Origin: a virus
Length of the DNA: 64,000 nt
Virus record (IMG/VR): IMGVR_UViG_3300038429_000195
Span: 31,274-95,273 of that record
Direction: 5' to 3' (one strand)
Below, one piece after another: positions 8,702 to 18,400 of this stretch (its first letter is position 1; every line of letters starts with the position of its first letter). Position numbers and translations under genes: made by a program. Below the pieces are notes generated by a model. It was not told the origin of the DNA, made no database searches, and saw nothing but the letters and a program-made list of their open reading frames with translations.

Positions 8702-11401
8702 TTAGAAATCTATTTTCACCACAAAATTAATAGGAAAATCTGGGGTAATTTTGATTGGCGAACCCAATTTTGCTATGGCTACTAAATCACATCCATCATA
8801 TAATCCAATTGAAGTTACTGTAGGTGCCAAATATGAACCCGTTGGGTCCTGCTTGACTAAACTTTCATATTCTAAAAAGGTAGGATTAATCATCGGTGGT
8901 TGACCACGAAGAGTTTTACTATTCATATAATCAAGAATATTAGCCAAAAATTTGTTCTGTGAATTTGGAGTAATATAAAGATTATAATTTTTCTGTGTTA
9001 ATCTGTAAATAAAGTATTTCCACAAAATATACATGTCATTATTATCAATTTTATTATCATTGTTAAAATCCAAATCTCCATACATAGTATTATTTATGGT
9101 GGAATAACTTGAGGCAAATAAATTATCTGTTCCAACCCAAAAAGATGAATACATCTTAAACACAGCTGGTTCTTCATTTGTAGTAGTATCAACAATTGAA
9201 GAACTCCAATCAGTATTTGGTTGTCCTGTTACTTCAGTATTCTTGTAGGCCATATACCTAAGTAATACATCTGCATCTTGAAAATCAAATTTGCCATTTT
9301 GATTTATATCAAATTCGGCATTTGGAAATATAATTGCTGTTGGATTGGTACTAACGTTAAATTCTCCTATATCAACAGGACAAACAACTTGTTTTTCAAA
9401 TATGGTCTGAGAAGATGTGAATTCTATATCATAATCATATTCATTAACAGTATTACTGAGTTGTAATCCCTCAAAATTTGAACCAGAAGTCATAATAACC
9501 ATTTTACCGTTTCTATAAAAAACATTACCAACATAAAAATTTGGGCGAAGATTTTTAAGATTATAAATGTAAGATTTTCCACTAAGGTCGCCAATAACAT
9601 CCACACTACCAGTAAAGCTTCCCGTAAAAGGACTCAAATCCATGATAGTGTTTGACCCTGATATCAACATAGGAGAACCTATTATGATGAATTGATTACT
9701 AATATTTGCATCCCACCCATACACACGATATGGTGACAAAAACTGTTTTTTAACTTGATAAATATTGGATATATCCCAATCAATATTAGTTGTGTCGGGT
9801 ATAGAACCTGTGTTTTTGTTATATAAAATAAATTGCCCATTTAAAAGAGCATCAGGACTATCTCCACAAAACCATTTTTGGAATAAAGAACCTCGAAGAT
9901 AACAAATTGAAGAAGATAAAGCATTTATTTTTGGAACTCCTGCTACAGCATATTGATCATAAACACTCACCGACCAACCTAACATATTATTGTTGATAAT
10001 CTTTTCATTACCATATGATTTTCTAGCCAAATAATATCCATAGTTTGCATTAGCACATCTTTCAAAGAAATAAACAGAACCTTGTGTATATGATAAACTG
10101 TCATTTTCATATTCTTGTATAGTTCTGTCAGTTGGTGCTCCTACCATTACTGTATTACCATACATCGAAACAGAATGACCAAAAGAATCATTAACATTCG
10201 GATAATTTAAAACTATAGGAAAAGTAGGATAAAATGGAAGTGGATAAATAGAACCACTATCAGGATACAAAGTAAACGTATTATTCCATTCAGTTCCATC
10301 AAATTCATAAATATAAGCTCTAGATTCACTTGATTTCAAACTTCCAACAACCATACTCCAACTAAAAGAGGATGATGCTTTATTCATTCCAATACTAGCA
10401 CCAAAATCATCATCTACATCAATATCGGAAGGTAGTGGTAACGTTTGAAAAAACGACCAACTCAGATTATTTTCATCCAATTTTCTAAACATGAATACTG
10501 CTCCCATACTTCCTGATTCAAGAGGTGAACCTACAGCCAACCATTCATCATTTAATGAAACAGAATACCCAAAGGAAGATGTTATGACAGGATTTGGATT
10601 ATATATTGTCGTTAAGTATGGATTTGTTCCAACTATTCCAACTGTTCTTAGACTTAAATTTACAAGGTCTGTATTTGTATAAAATGTTTGTATGTTTACA
10701 TTACCACCACTATTTGATGTTGATGCTATTGACACGTTTATCCAATTAGCTCCCGGAGTCAATAAATCCAATGATTGAAGTAATACAAATGAATAATTTT
10801 GTACTGATGGAACATTTGCTTGAACAGTCACAGGCCCATTTAGTGATGAAGAGAAATAACTGGTAATTGTAGGTGGTATTCTCTTAGCATAAGGGTCTAT
10901 ATCTAATACTGAAACATCAAAAAGGTCAACATATCCCGACCCTGTAAAAACAAAAGACTCCGTTATAAATGTAAATGTACTTGTAAAGTATGGATTTCCT
11001 ATTGCTAATAAAGTATTACGTAAATCTAATGATAATCCATATCCATCTTCCGAAGCTGTATAATATAATCCCGTATCAACAGACAAATCCAAGTCTGCAG
11101 TATAAGGGATGGAACCTGTATATTCTGTTTGTATATAATCGGTTGGACCTGTTGGAAAAGGATTATTATATTCTGTTGTTAACAAAATCAATTCGGATGG
11201 AGTTAAAGGGCGAAAAAGAGTTGTTTTATAATCATGAATATCTGAATTTATATTATATTTATAAACTTCTACGGAACCTGTTCTGGTAAGGCTACTTGTC
11301 ATTGGGTCATAACGAAATAAACTAGGATTTCCCACTGCTGCCCAATATCCATCGCATGCTACAGACCATCCAAAATTTTGGTTATAAATATTTGCAATCA
11401 T
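8702..11401 (-). CDS. FG-GAP beta-propeller tail protein with dockerin-like module
   Basis: 899 residues. The first ~640 contain repeated blades such as FGYSVSLNDEWLAVGSP and FGHSVSMYGNTVMVGAP, the FG-GAP/integrin-alpha type of propeller. Between about residues 690 and 800 are two EF-hand-like loops, DINQNGKFDFQDADVLLRYM and DLDFNNDNKIDNNDMYILWKYF, spaced as in type I dockerins but with a longer linker. Dockerins bind calcium and a cohesin partner, so this could be a non-covalent docking module on the virion or for a surface polysaccharide machine. The C-terminal ~80 residues (SIGLYDGCDLVAIAKLGSPI ... NFVVKIDF) resemble the end of the 394-residue protein at 13581, implying a shared particle-attachment domain. 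Confidence 0.75.
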   Translation of the reverse strand: MIANIYNQNFGWSVACDGYWAAVGNPSLFRYDPMTSSLTRTGSVEVYKYNINSDIHDYKTTLFRPLTPSELILLTTEYNNPFPTGPTDYIQTEYTGSIPYTADLDLSVDTGLYYTASEDGYGLSLDLRNTLLAIGNPYFTSTFTFITESFVFTGSGYVDLFDVSVLDIDPYAKRIPPTITSYFSSSLNGPVTVQANVPSVQNYSFVLLQSLDLLTPGANWINVSIASTSNSGGNVNIQTFYTNTDLVNLSLRTVGIVGTNPYLTTIYNPNPVITSSFGYSVSLNDEWLAVGSPLESGSMGAVFMFRKLDENNLSWSFFQTLPLPSDIDVDDDFGASIGMNKASSSFSWSMVVGSLKSSESRAYIYEFDGTEWNNTFTLYPDSGSIYPLPFYPTFPIVLNYPNVNDSFGHSVSMYGNTVMVGAPTDRTIQEYENDSLSYTQGSVYFFERCANANYGYYLARKSYGNEKIINNNMLGWSVSVYDQYAVAGVPKINALSSSICYLRGSLFQKWFCGDSPDALLNGQFILYNKNTGSIPDTTNIDWDISNIYQVKKQFLSPYRVYGWDANISNQFIIIGSPMLISGSNTIMDLSPFTGSFTGSVDVIGDLSGKSYIYNLKNLRPNFYVGNVFYRNGKMVIMTSGSNFEGLQLSNTVNEYDYDIEFTSSQTIFEKQVVCPVDIGEFNVSTNPTAIIFPNAEFDINQNGKFDFQDADVLLRYMAYKNTEVTGQPNTDWSSSIVDTTTNEEPAVFKMYSSFWVGTDNLFASSYSTINNTMYGDLDFNNDNKIDNNDMYILWKYFIYRLTQKNYNLYITPNSQNKFLANILDYMNSKTLRGQPPMINPTFLEYESLVKQDPTGSYLAPTVTSIGLYDGCDLVAIAKLGSPIKITPDFPINFVVKIDF

Positions 11402-11436
11402 AACTATAACTATCCATATAAAAAATAATTTTCAAA

Positions 11437-12096
11437 TTATACTCCCCAATACCAATTACATCCAGATGAACTGGCATTTGCATTAAATGTATTTGAAAAA
11501 TAACCTATTTCCTGTTGGTGAGAAAATAAATTAGTTCCAGCAAACAAATTTCCATTACCGTCATCCATTACAGTGTATGGATTATCATAAGTATCAATAT
11601 ACATCGTAATTGTATTCGGTAAGATTTTATCTCCATATAAATATCTTGGAATATCAATCAGCCAAAATCCATTTGATAAAAATCGTTTGGTTTTAGAAAG
11701 TTCAAAATCAATATTTTCAATACCCCACATTTTACTTGGGTCATAGTAAGTATTATAAAACGCTGTTTTAACTTGATAATAAATGGACCTCTGATATGTT
11801 CCATCCAAATTCACAGGGTCAGAATCAGGATAAAATGAACCTGTAACATTTAAACCTTGTTCTATTGTAGCTAAATCATATGGTGCCGGATTTAATGCTA
11901 AACTACACGAAATATTTAAAACTGGAGAAGAACTTCCATTACCATAATCAAGAAATTGTAATGCAAGAGTAACAACTGATTGCGTACCCATAGGCAGTAA
12001 AAGCAAGTCGGAATTATCAGTGTTGTTAACTGACCATGCTTTTATTGCACTAAAAGGTGTAGATTGAACTTGATACTTTTTAAGTGATTTTATCAT
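11437..12096 (-). CDS. Tail protein, paralogue of the N-terminus of its neighbour
   Basis: 219 residues that align along their whole length with the first ~215 residues of the next upstream protein (shared: YQVQSTPF/DTQTTPF, NLFAGTNLFS+QQE+G, CNWYWG/CDWYWE). This is probably a tail-attachment domain kept without the propeller. The start follows the upstream stop by 2 nt, so it is likely translationally coupled. No enzyme motif. Confidence 0.65.
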   Translation of the reverse strand: MIKSLKKYQVQSTPFSAIKAWSVNNTDNSDLLLLPMGTQSVVTLALQFLDYGNGSSSPVLNISCSLALNPAPYDLATIEQGLNVTGSFYPDSDPVNLDGTYQRSIYYQVKTAFYNTYYDPSKMWGIENIDFELSKTKRFLSNGFWLIDIPRYLYGDKILPNTITMYIDTYDNPYTVMDDGNGNLFAGTNLFSHQQEIGYFSNTFNANASSSGCNWYWGV

Positions 12097-12098
12097 AT

Positions 12099-13571
12099 TT
12101 AATCAGTAGTATATTGTCTTCCAATTATAATGGAACTTCCATAGGCCAGAAGTCCCCGTACTTCCGGTGAAAAATGTTCATGGACAACTGGCGTCCATAC
12201 AATAGTATCGGTTGACTGGTAAAAAGTATTATTTAAACCTGCTACGTAATACACACCATTATCAAATAGAACAGTATATAAGTCATTTGTGATATCGCTG
12301 CTTCGAATATTCCATAGAGTTCCATTCGATGATACTATAATAGTACCCCCAAAACCTGCAGCAACAAAGTTATTGCCGTCATAAATAACTTGGTGAAGTT
12401 CACTGCTTACTCCAGAAATTTGGACTGACCACAAAGTAGCGTTTGTTGACGTGATAACAATTCCACCACGTCCAACTGCGACATACTGTCCTTGAGCGTA
12501 AATTACGCTATACAGGTCGTTTCCTACGGGAGAATCATGTTTTGTCCATAAAGTTCCATTCAATGAAAGAATTGTAGTACCGCCGGTTCCTACAGCAACG
12601 TATTGTCCATTTGCATAAATTATTGATTGTAAATTGGATAGTGTGGGCGATACTTGTTGATACCAGACAATGGCATCTGAGGATGTATATATTACACCAT
12701 CATTCCCTACACCAACAAACAAAGAATTTACATAAATAAAACTAACAATTGTATCATTGACATCACCTATAAAAGTCCAATAGTATCCATCAGGCGAAGA
12801 AAAGAAATTGCTACCATCGGTACCATAGAGTGTACCATTTACATCTATTATACAGCGAAACCCATATGCTCCTATACAATCTTGGGGAACAAATATAAAA
12901 GAAAGGGAAGGCTTCGGTGTTAATGATTCCCAATACCAATCACAACCTCTATCACTAGCAGTTACAAAATTATTTGGATATGTACCAAGTTCTTGCTGAC
13001 GGGAAAATAAATTAGTTCCAGCAAACAAATTTCCATTACCATCATCTACAATAGTATAATTATTATCTGTTGTAGTATCATACATCACAATAGTATTAGG
13101 TAACATTTTTTCTCCAAAAACTGCTTGAGGAATTTCAAACATTTTGAATTTATCAGTTATAAATCTTTTTGTTTTGGAATTTTCAAAATCAATGTTTTCC
13201 AATCCCCAAATTTTTGTAGGGTCACGATAATTGTTATAAAACATACCAGCAATTTGTGTATAAACACACCGTTGATAAGTTCCATCTGGATTTTGAGGGT
13301 CGGAGTTAGGATAAAAAATTCCCGTAACTTTTAGTCCATCTTTAAACAAAGCTAAGTCAAGTTCTTGTTGTTCCAATGCAATATTACAAGCACTAGCAGT
13401 TATAGGACCAGAAAGTTCATTATCAATATACTCCAGAGCAACAGGTAGACCAGCACTTCCACTATGTTCCATGAGAATTAAATCCTCATTTATTACATTG
13501 GATACTTCCCAATTTTGTGTAGCAACAAAAGGTGTGGTTTGCGTATCATCTTTATAAAGTGATTTAAGCAT
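12099..13571 (-). CDS. Tail protein with C-terminal beta-propeller
   Basis: 490 residues. Residues 1-215 are the domain shared with the adjacent paralogue. Residues about 225-480 are six or so blades of about 41 residues with the pattern IYANGQYVAVGTGG...SLNGTLW, a BNR/YCF48-like propeller often found in carbohydrate-binding or adhesin proteins. There is no sialidase Arg triad. Most likely part of the host-recognition apparatus. It sits in a run of tail genes with very short spacers. Confidence 0.7.
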   Translation of the reverse strand: MLKSLYKDDTQTTPFVATQNWEVSNVINEDLILMEHSGSAGLPVALEYIDNELSGPITASACNIALEQQELDLALFKDGLKVTGIFYPNSDPQNPDGTYQRCVYTQIAGMFYNNYRDPTKIWGLENIDFENSKTKRFITDKFKMFEIPQAVFGEKMLPNTIVMYDTTTDNNYTIVDDGNGNLFAGTNLFSRQQELGTYPNNFVTASDRGCDWYWESLTPKPSLSFIFVPQDCIGAYGFRCIIDVNGTLYGTDGSNFFSSPDGYYWTFIGDVNDTIVSFIYVNSLFVGVGNDGVIYTSSDAIVWYQQVSPTLSNLQSIIYANGQYVAVGTGGTTILSLNGTLWTKHDSPVGNDLYSVIYAQGQYVAVGRGGIVITSTNATLWSVQISGVSSELHQVIYDGNNFVAAGFGGTIIVSSNGTLWNIRSSDITNDLYTVLFDNGVYYVAGLNNTFYQSTDTIVWTPVVHEHFSPEVRGLLAYGSSIIIGRQYTTD

Positions 13572-13580
13572 TTCATTATT

Positions 13581-14765
13581 TTAAAAATCCAATCTGACCT
13601 TAATTAAAAGCTCATTGTCAAAGGTTTTTATAGCAGGTCTACTTAATTTACCAACTGCTACCAGTTCATTGCTAGCATCATACAAACCAATCGTAGTAAT
13701 ATATGTTGTTGGATTTGTAATAAAATCAGAATTGTATATAGTTCCGGCAGCATGAATACCGTCTGTACCATCATAAACATATGTCGGATTATTAGAATAA
13801 TTAAAATCAAGATTTTTAACTCTCACAAAATAATGCTGAGATGGAACATATTCAGTTTTACGAACTTTCATTGTATTATTTGCATTCTGAATTGCCCAAA
13901 AGAATACTTTATGATTTACAGTAGTTGGGACTAATGATAATTGGCCGAGAATAGGTATACCAGAAATACTTCCAGTACTATAATTTGACATACATACTGT
14001 TCCAGCACCACTAGGACTAGGCGGCCCAACTGTTCCTGAAAGATTACTCAATCCTATGAGTTGATCAATAATTTTAGCATTAAATACAACTACACCATCT
14101 TCTGGATAGAATAATCCAATACCCTGATATGAAGGCAAAGTGGTCGTTGAACCATTAATAGACCCTATTATCAAATTATAAACTGATGAAGCTTGAGAAA
14201 AGAATGGTGAATCATCTCGTAAAGTTATAGAACCATTAGACCCCGTTAATGTAATTTCAAAAAGACCCTCATCAACTTTGTCTTTCATTTTATAAGAGGA
14301 AAAATTTATAACAAATATATCATATCCAGTAATCATTTGAGGATTAGCAGAACTTCCAGATAAAAATTGAAACAATCCAGTTTCTCCTTCTCCCAACAAT
14401 AAATTTTGATATTGCGTATAAATAGCTTTGGGTGCAAACGCTAAAATACTTCCAGTATCTAAATCAAAAGAACCACTTCCAAATTCACCATAATAATTAC
14501 CATAAGCTACTGAAAAATATGGGTCATTATTACCATAAGTTGTGGTATCTGGAAATATATTAATATAATACATGGTTCTACGAATATCATAAATTGATGC
14601 TCCGAACGAAGGTGATGGTGTAGTTGCTGATTGGGTTAGTGCAAAAAAGTCATCAAGAAAAGAACTTTGAGTTAGGAAGGTAACTCCTTCGGGCCAAAAT
14701 CCACTTGTAACGGTACTCGTTCTACCAGCTACTATATCAGTGGGGTCAAATTGATTGAATATCAT
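13581..14765 (-). CDS. Tail-associated structural protein
   Basis: 394 residues, beta-rich, no catalytic motif. The last ~70 residues (TIGLYDASNELVAVGKLSRPAI ... LLIKVRLDF) match the end of the 899-residue FG-GAP protein, which suggests a common attachment or oligomerisation domain. N-terminal FNQFDPTDIVAGRTSTVTSGFWPEG may be the particle-proximal part. Ten nt separate it from the neighbouring genes on each side. Confidence 0.65.
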   Translation of the reverse strand: MIFNQFDPTDIVAGRTSTVTSGFWPEGVTFLTQSSFLDDFFALTQSATTPSPSFGASIYDIRRTMYYINIFPDTTTYGNNDPYFSVAYGNYYGEFGSGSFDLDTGSILAFAPKAIYTQYQNLLLGEGETGLFQFLSGSSANPQMITGYDIFVINFSSYKMKDKVDEGLFEITLTGSNGSITLRDDSPFFSQASSVYNLIIGSINGSTTTLPSYQGIGLFYPEDGVVVFNAKIIDQLIGLSNLSGTVGPPSPSGAGTVCMSNYSTGSISGIPILGQLSLVPTTVNHKVFFWAIQNANNTMKVRKTEYVPSQHYFVRVKNLDFNYSNNPTYVYDGTDGIHAAGTIYNSDFITNPTTYITTIGLYDASNELVAVGKLSRPAIKTFDNELLIKVRLDF

Positions 14766-14775
14766 ATAATTATAT

Positions 14776-15432
14776 TTATGTTGTTATATTAGTAGTCGTC
14801 AGTGGGACTGTTACTGTAACTTCAATACTCAAACTACCTCCAGATTCATTACCAATAATTGTCAATGTCGTAGAAGTTGTTTGACCTAAACTACTATTCG
14901 GAAGAAAGATAAAAGTTTGTCCTACAACAACCTGTGAACTGGATGTATTGATATCACCAGCAAATGCTGGTATTGTACTAGAAACAGAATTAATTGAATT
15001 AGCTTGAGAAACAATCAAAACACCAACATTCTTATTTCCAAGAATTGCTGTATAACCAAGAGTAAGATTATAAGGTGGATTGGTTGAAGGAGCAATGGTA
15101 ATCTGACCAGTATAATTACTAGCAACCGAAATTTTATCCTGTGCAATACTGATAACAGGAATAGAAGTAACGCCTTGATTAAGACTTACCAATTTATATT
15201 TCATGACCTGAGTTTCATCGGAAACAGGTTCAAAAACAGGTGTATTTCTTATAGCAATATCATAAAAAGCACTACCATTTGGATGATTTGGTTGATAAAG
15301 TGTATAGTCAATTTCATCGTCTGCCAAAGCAAATGATGTAATATTCAGATTTCCATTCTGCGCCAGAAGCTGGCGTCCTTTTTTAGTAAGAATAGCATCT
15401 ACAGTTATTGTTTGATTGTCAATATATCCCAT
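14776..15432 (-). CDS. Tail structural protein
   Basis: 218 residues. Begins with GYIDNQTITVDAILTKKGRQLLAQ, then NITSFALADDEIDYTLY, a segment I associate with tail proteins of large T4-like phages, although I cannot name the family. The rest is Thr/Ser-rich and beta-like, possibly an Ig-like fold. A purine-rich AGAGAAAAGAGAA serves as the ribosome site. Confidence 0.6.
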   Translation of the reverse strand: MGYIDNQTITVDAILTKKGRQLLAQNGNLNITSFALADDEIDYTLYQPNHPNGSAFYDIAIRNTPVFEPVSDETQVMKYKLVSLNQGVTSIPVISIAQDKISVASNYTGQITIAPSTNPPYNLTLGYTAILGNKNVGVLIVSQANSINSVSSTIPAFAGDINTSSSQVVVGQTFIFLPNSSLGQTTSTTLTIIGNESGGSLSIEVTVTVPLTTTNITT

Positions 15433-15495
15433 ATGAATTTCTCTTTTCTCTTATAAGTATTCTCTTAAATGTGTTTTTTTCCATCTTTCCATATT

Positions 15496-18400
15496 TTAAC
15501 TGGAGCCGCCCCTACTACCGGGAGGACCGCCCCTACTGGGAGGACCCTTACTAGGTCGTCTGGTTGGCCCAGCCGAACCTCCACCAGATAAAACTATTTG
15601 ACCAGTAGTTGAAGAAGGAACAGTTTGAATAACATTACTAGCATTTATTACAGTAACATTACTGACGTTAGTTGATTGAACAGGAGAACTTCCATCGTTA
15701 ATACCATTACTATTAATCGTTGAATCTGATGTTTCTTGTCCTTTAATAAAAATTCTATTACCATAGGTTCCATATTTTATTTTTGAGAATTGTTGTAATT
15801 TATGAGAATAATGATTTCTTGGATAACCAGAAACCAATTCAAAATATTGTGATAAAGGACTTATATTTAAATTAAAGTTGGTTTTGGTAATAGGTGTAAA
15901 TATATTTGCAGAAGCACTTATATTACTTACTTTTTGATCTGGTGTTCCAAGAAACGTGTTAGTTCTATGAAGATATGCATTTGCAACAAAATCATATGTA
16001 TAAGAATAGCTTGATGAGTCATATACAGGCAATGATACTAAATCCGTAAAATATATTAGATTTCTCATATAATGTTCATCAAGCATAACGTATCTATAAA
16101 GATATAGCGACGAGGATGAATATGTGTTATCTAATGGATTATCAGAACGAATATATTCCCCTGTTTTGGCATAATAATAATATTTATCCCACACTTTTAC
16201 CATATAGTATAGAATTGGATGATTTCCTTGATTAGAACCTGAAAAGAATTTATTTGGATAATTAACACCGTGGTCAGGTCCAATTATAAATCTACCACCT
16301 TCATCTTGAGAAGTTACCGAACCATAAATAGGAATGGTGTAATTAGATGATAATGGTCCTGATGAAGATGTTTCCCACAATCTAGGCAATAATTCAAAAT
16401 CAGGATAGAAGGAATGTTGAATTTTATCCATGAAATCAGTATAATATCCACTTCCAATATTAGAAGGCTTTACTTCTGTAGGGTCATCTATGTATGTTAA
16501 GTCTATTATATCACTATAACTTGGAGGCATAGAGTTTGCCATAGACTGTTGTAATTGTGGAAAACCACCGTTTACCAATGTCCAGTCAGTATTAAAATCT
16601 GTCCAAAAAAGACATTCATCAAAATTATAAATATTTTTTATTACAGTTGGAGTTTTATATGAAATGTCAAGACTAGCTGTTATTGGCCTATTTTGATATT
16701 TTGGTCTTTCAAGAAGTGTTGGCTCAATTACCACACCTGTATAAGAATTAGCTCTAGCTGGTATAATATTTCGTATAGCTTGAAAAATAGATTTATCAAA
16801 ATAAAATTTATATACTGTCAATAATTCATTAAAATATGTTCTTTTATTACCATTTGTATTATATTCATAATTTTTATTAACTAAATTTGCATATTTGTCA
16901 TTGTAAAGGTCAGATGTATTACCAATAAGCCCCATAATGCCGCTTTTACCAACATATCTCAAAATATCTTTATTTTTAGAATCCTGTGGGTCAATAAAAA
17001 ATCCAAGTTGATTAGACTCACCTGAAACTGTTATATCAGGATTAATGGTTGACCTGTCAAATGGGTCAAGTCTAGTATCGAGATTATAAGATAATGTTCG
17101 GATTTTAACATTTTTATATTTATTAGGTCCAAATTTAGATGCATCAATATTCTGTTGGTATGTCAATTCTTGAAATTGATATGGATAAACTGATTGAGAA
17201 AACCATTGACATGTAGGATAACCAACCCAAGAAGCAGAAAAAGCATTTCCAATTGCTTCTGGAAAGTTATGAGCAATAATTTCAACTGAACCTGTCGGAT
17301 AATAAGATTGCCAATTTTGTTCAATAATACTCAAAGATGCAGAATATAAAGTAGGATTAACAGTAGTAAGAGTTTGGTCTGTGTAATAGTTTGGAATAGC
17401 ATAGTATGGAGATTCATTATCAACCCACACAGAACCACTATAATAATACATGTTTTGTGGATAATCCCAATTTAATCTTACCCATAAATGTTGATAAGGA
17501 ACAGAACCACTAAAACCATATGAATTTAAATCATCAACGTGTTCTTCAAAATCGTTATCATCAATAGGAACATCCCAAATTAATAATTTATCCAATGCCC
17601 CTTTAAATGTTCCATCACTTAATCTAAATTTACCAAATTGAGAAAATACATCATTGTCATTATTATAAAAAATTGCATCGGATGTAGAATAAAAAATTTT
17701 TCTTCCATTTTCATTCCTTTGAACGGTTAAATCATATTCAGTAGGAATATCATTTAAATCTGTAGATGGGTCAAATAAAGAATTTGGATAATTTCTTCTC
17801 AACATCACACTAAAAATATCACCATTGAAAATAGGCAATACACTACTTGTTATATTAATACCTGAAGAACCAGAACCCATTTGAAACACAACTTTTCCAG
17901 TATATTGACCCGGAACTCTATAGAATCCTAAAGCCCAATTAAAATTATAAGAACTTGAATATGGATATGGAATACTTGTAAATAATGGGAAAAATTTAAA
18001 ATTTGGGTAATAAGTATTGTTAGGGTCAGAACCAATGGAAAATTTGAATTCTGTTGTCATAACTGAATATGGTATTGGTCCTTCAATGTAATCACTCACG
18101 CCTGAGAATTGGAGCATATACATTTTTTCATCTAGTTCATATGTAGGAGATATATCGCTAGCATAATCTGTCCCACCATATTCTCTTATCGTAAGCATCG
18201 ATGAAGGTAAACCATAACATGACAACAAATAATCCACACATTGTTCTGTACCCTTGGTCTTATAGATGCCCGGTAAACTAATGAGAATGCGATTCCATAT
18301 AATTTGAAGTCTCTGTTGGGAAGATAAAGCATTATAAGATGCTGAATTCATACTGTTCAGATATACTTCGTCAAGGTCTAGCGACCCAATAATATCATCG

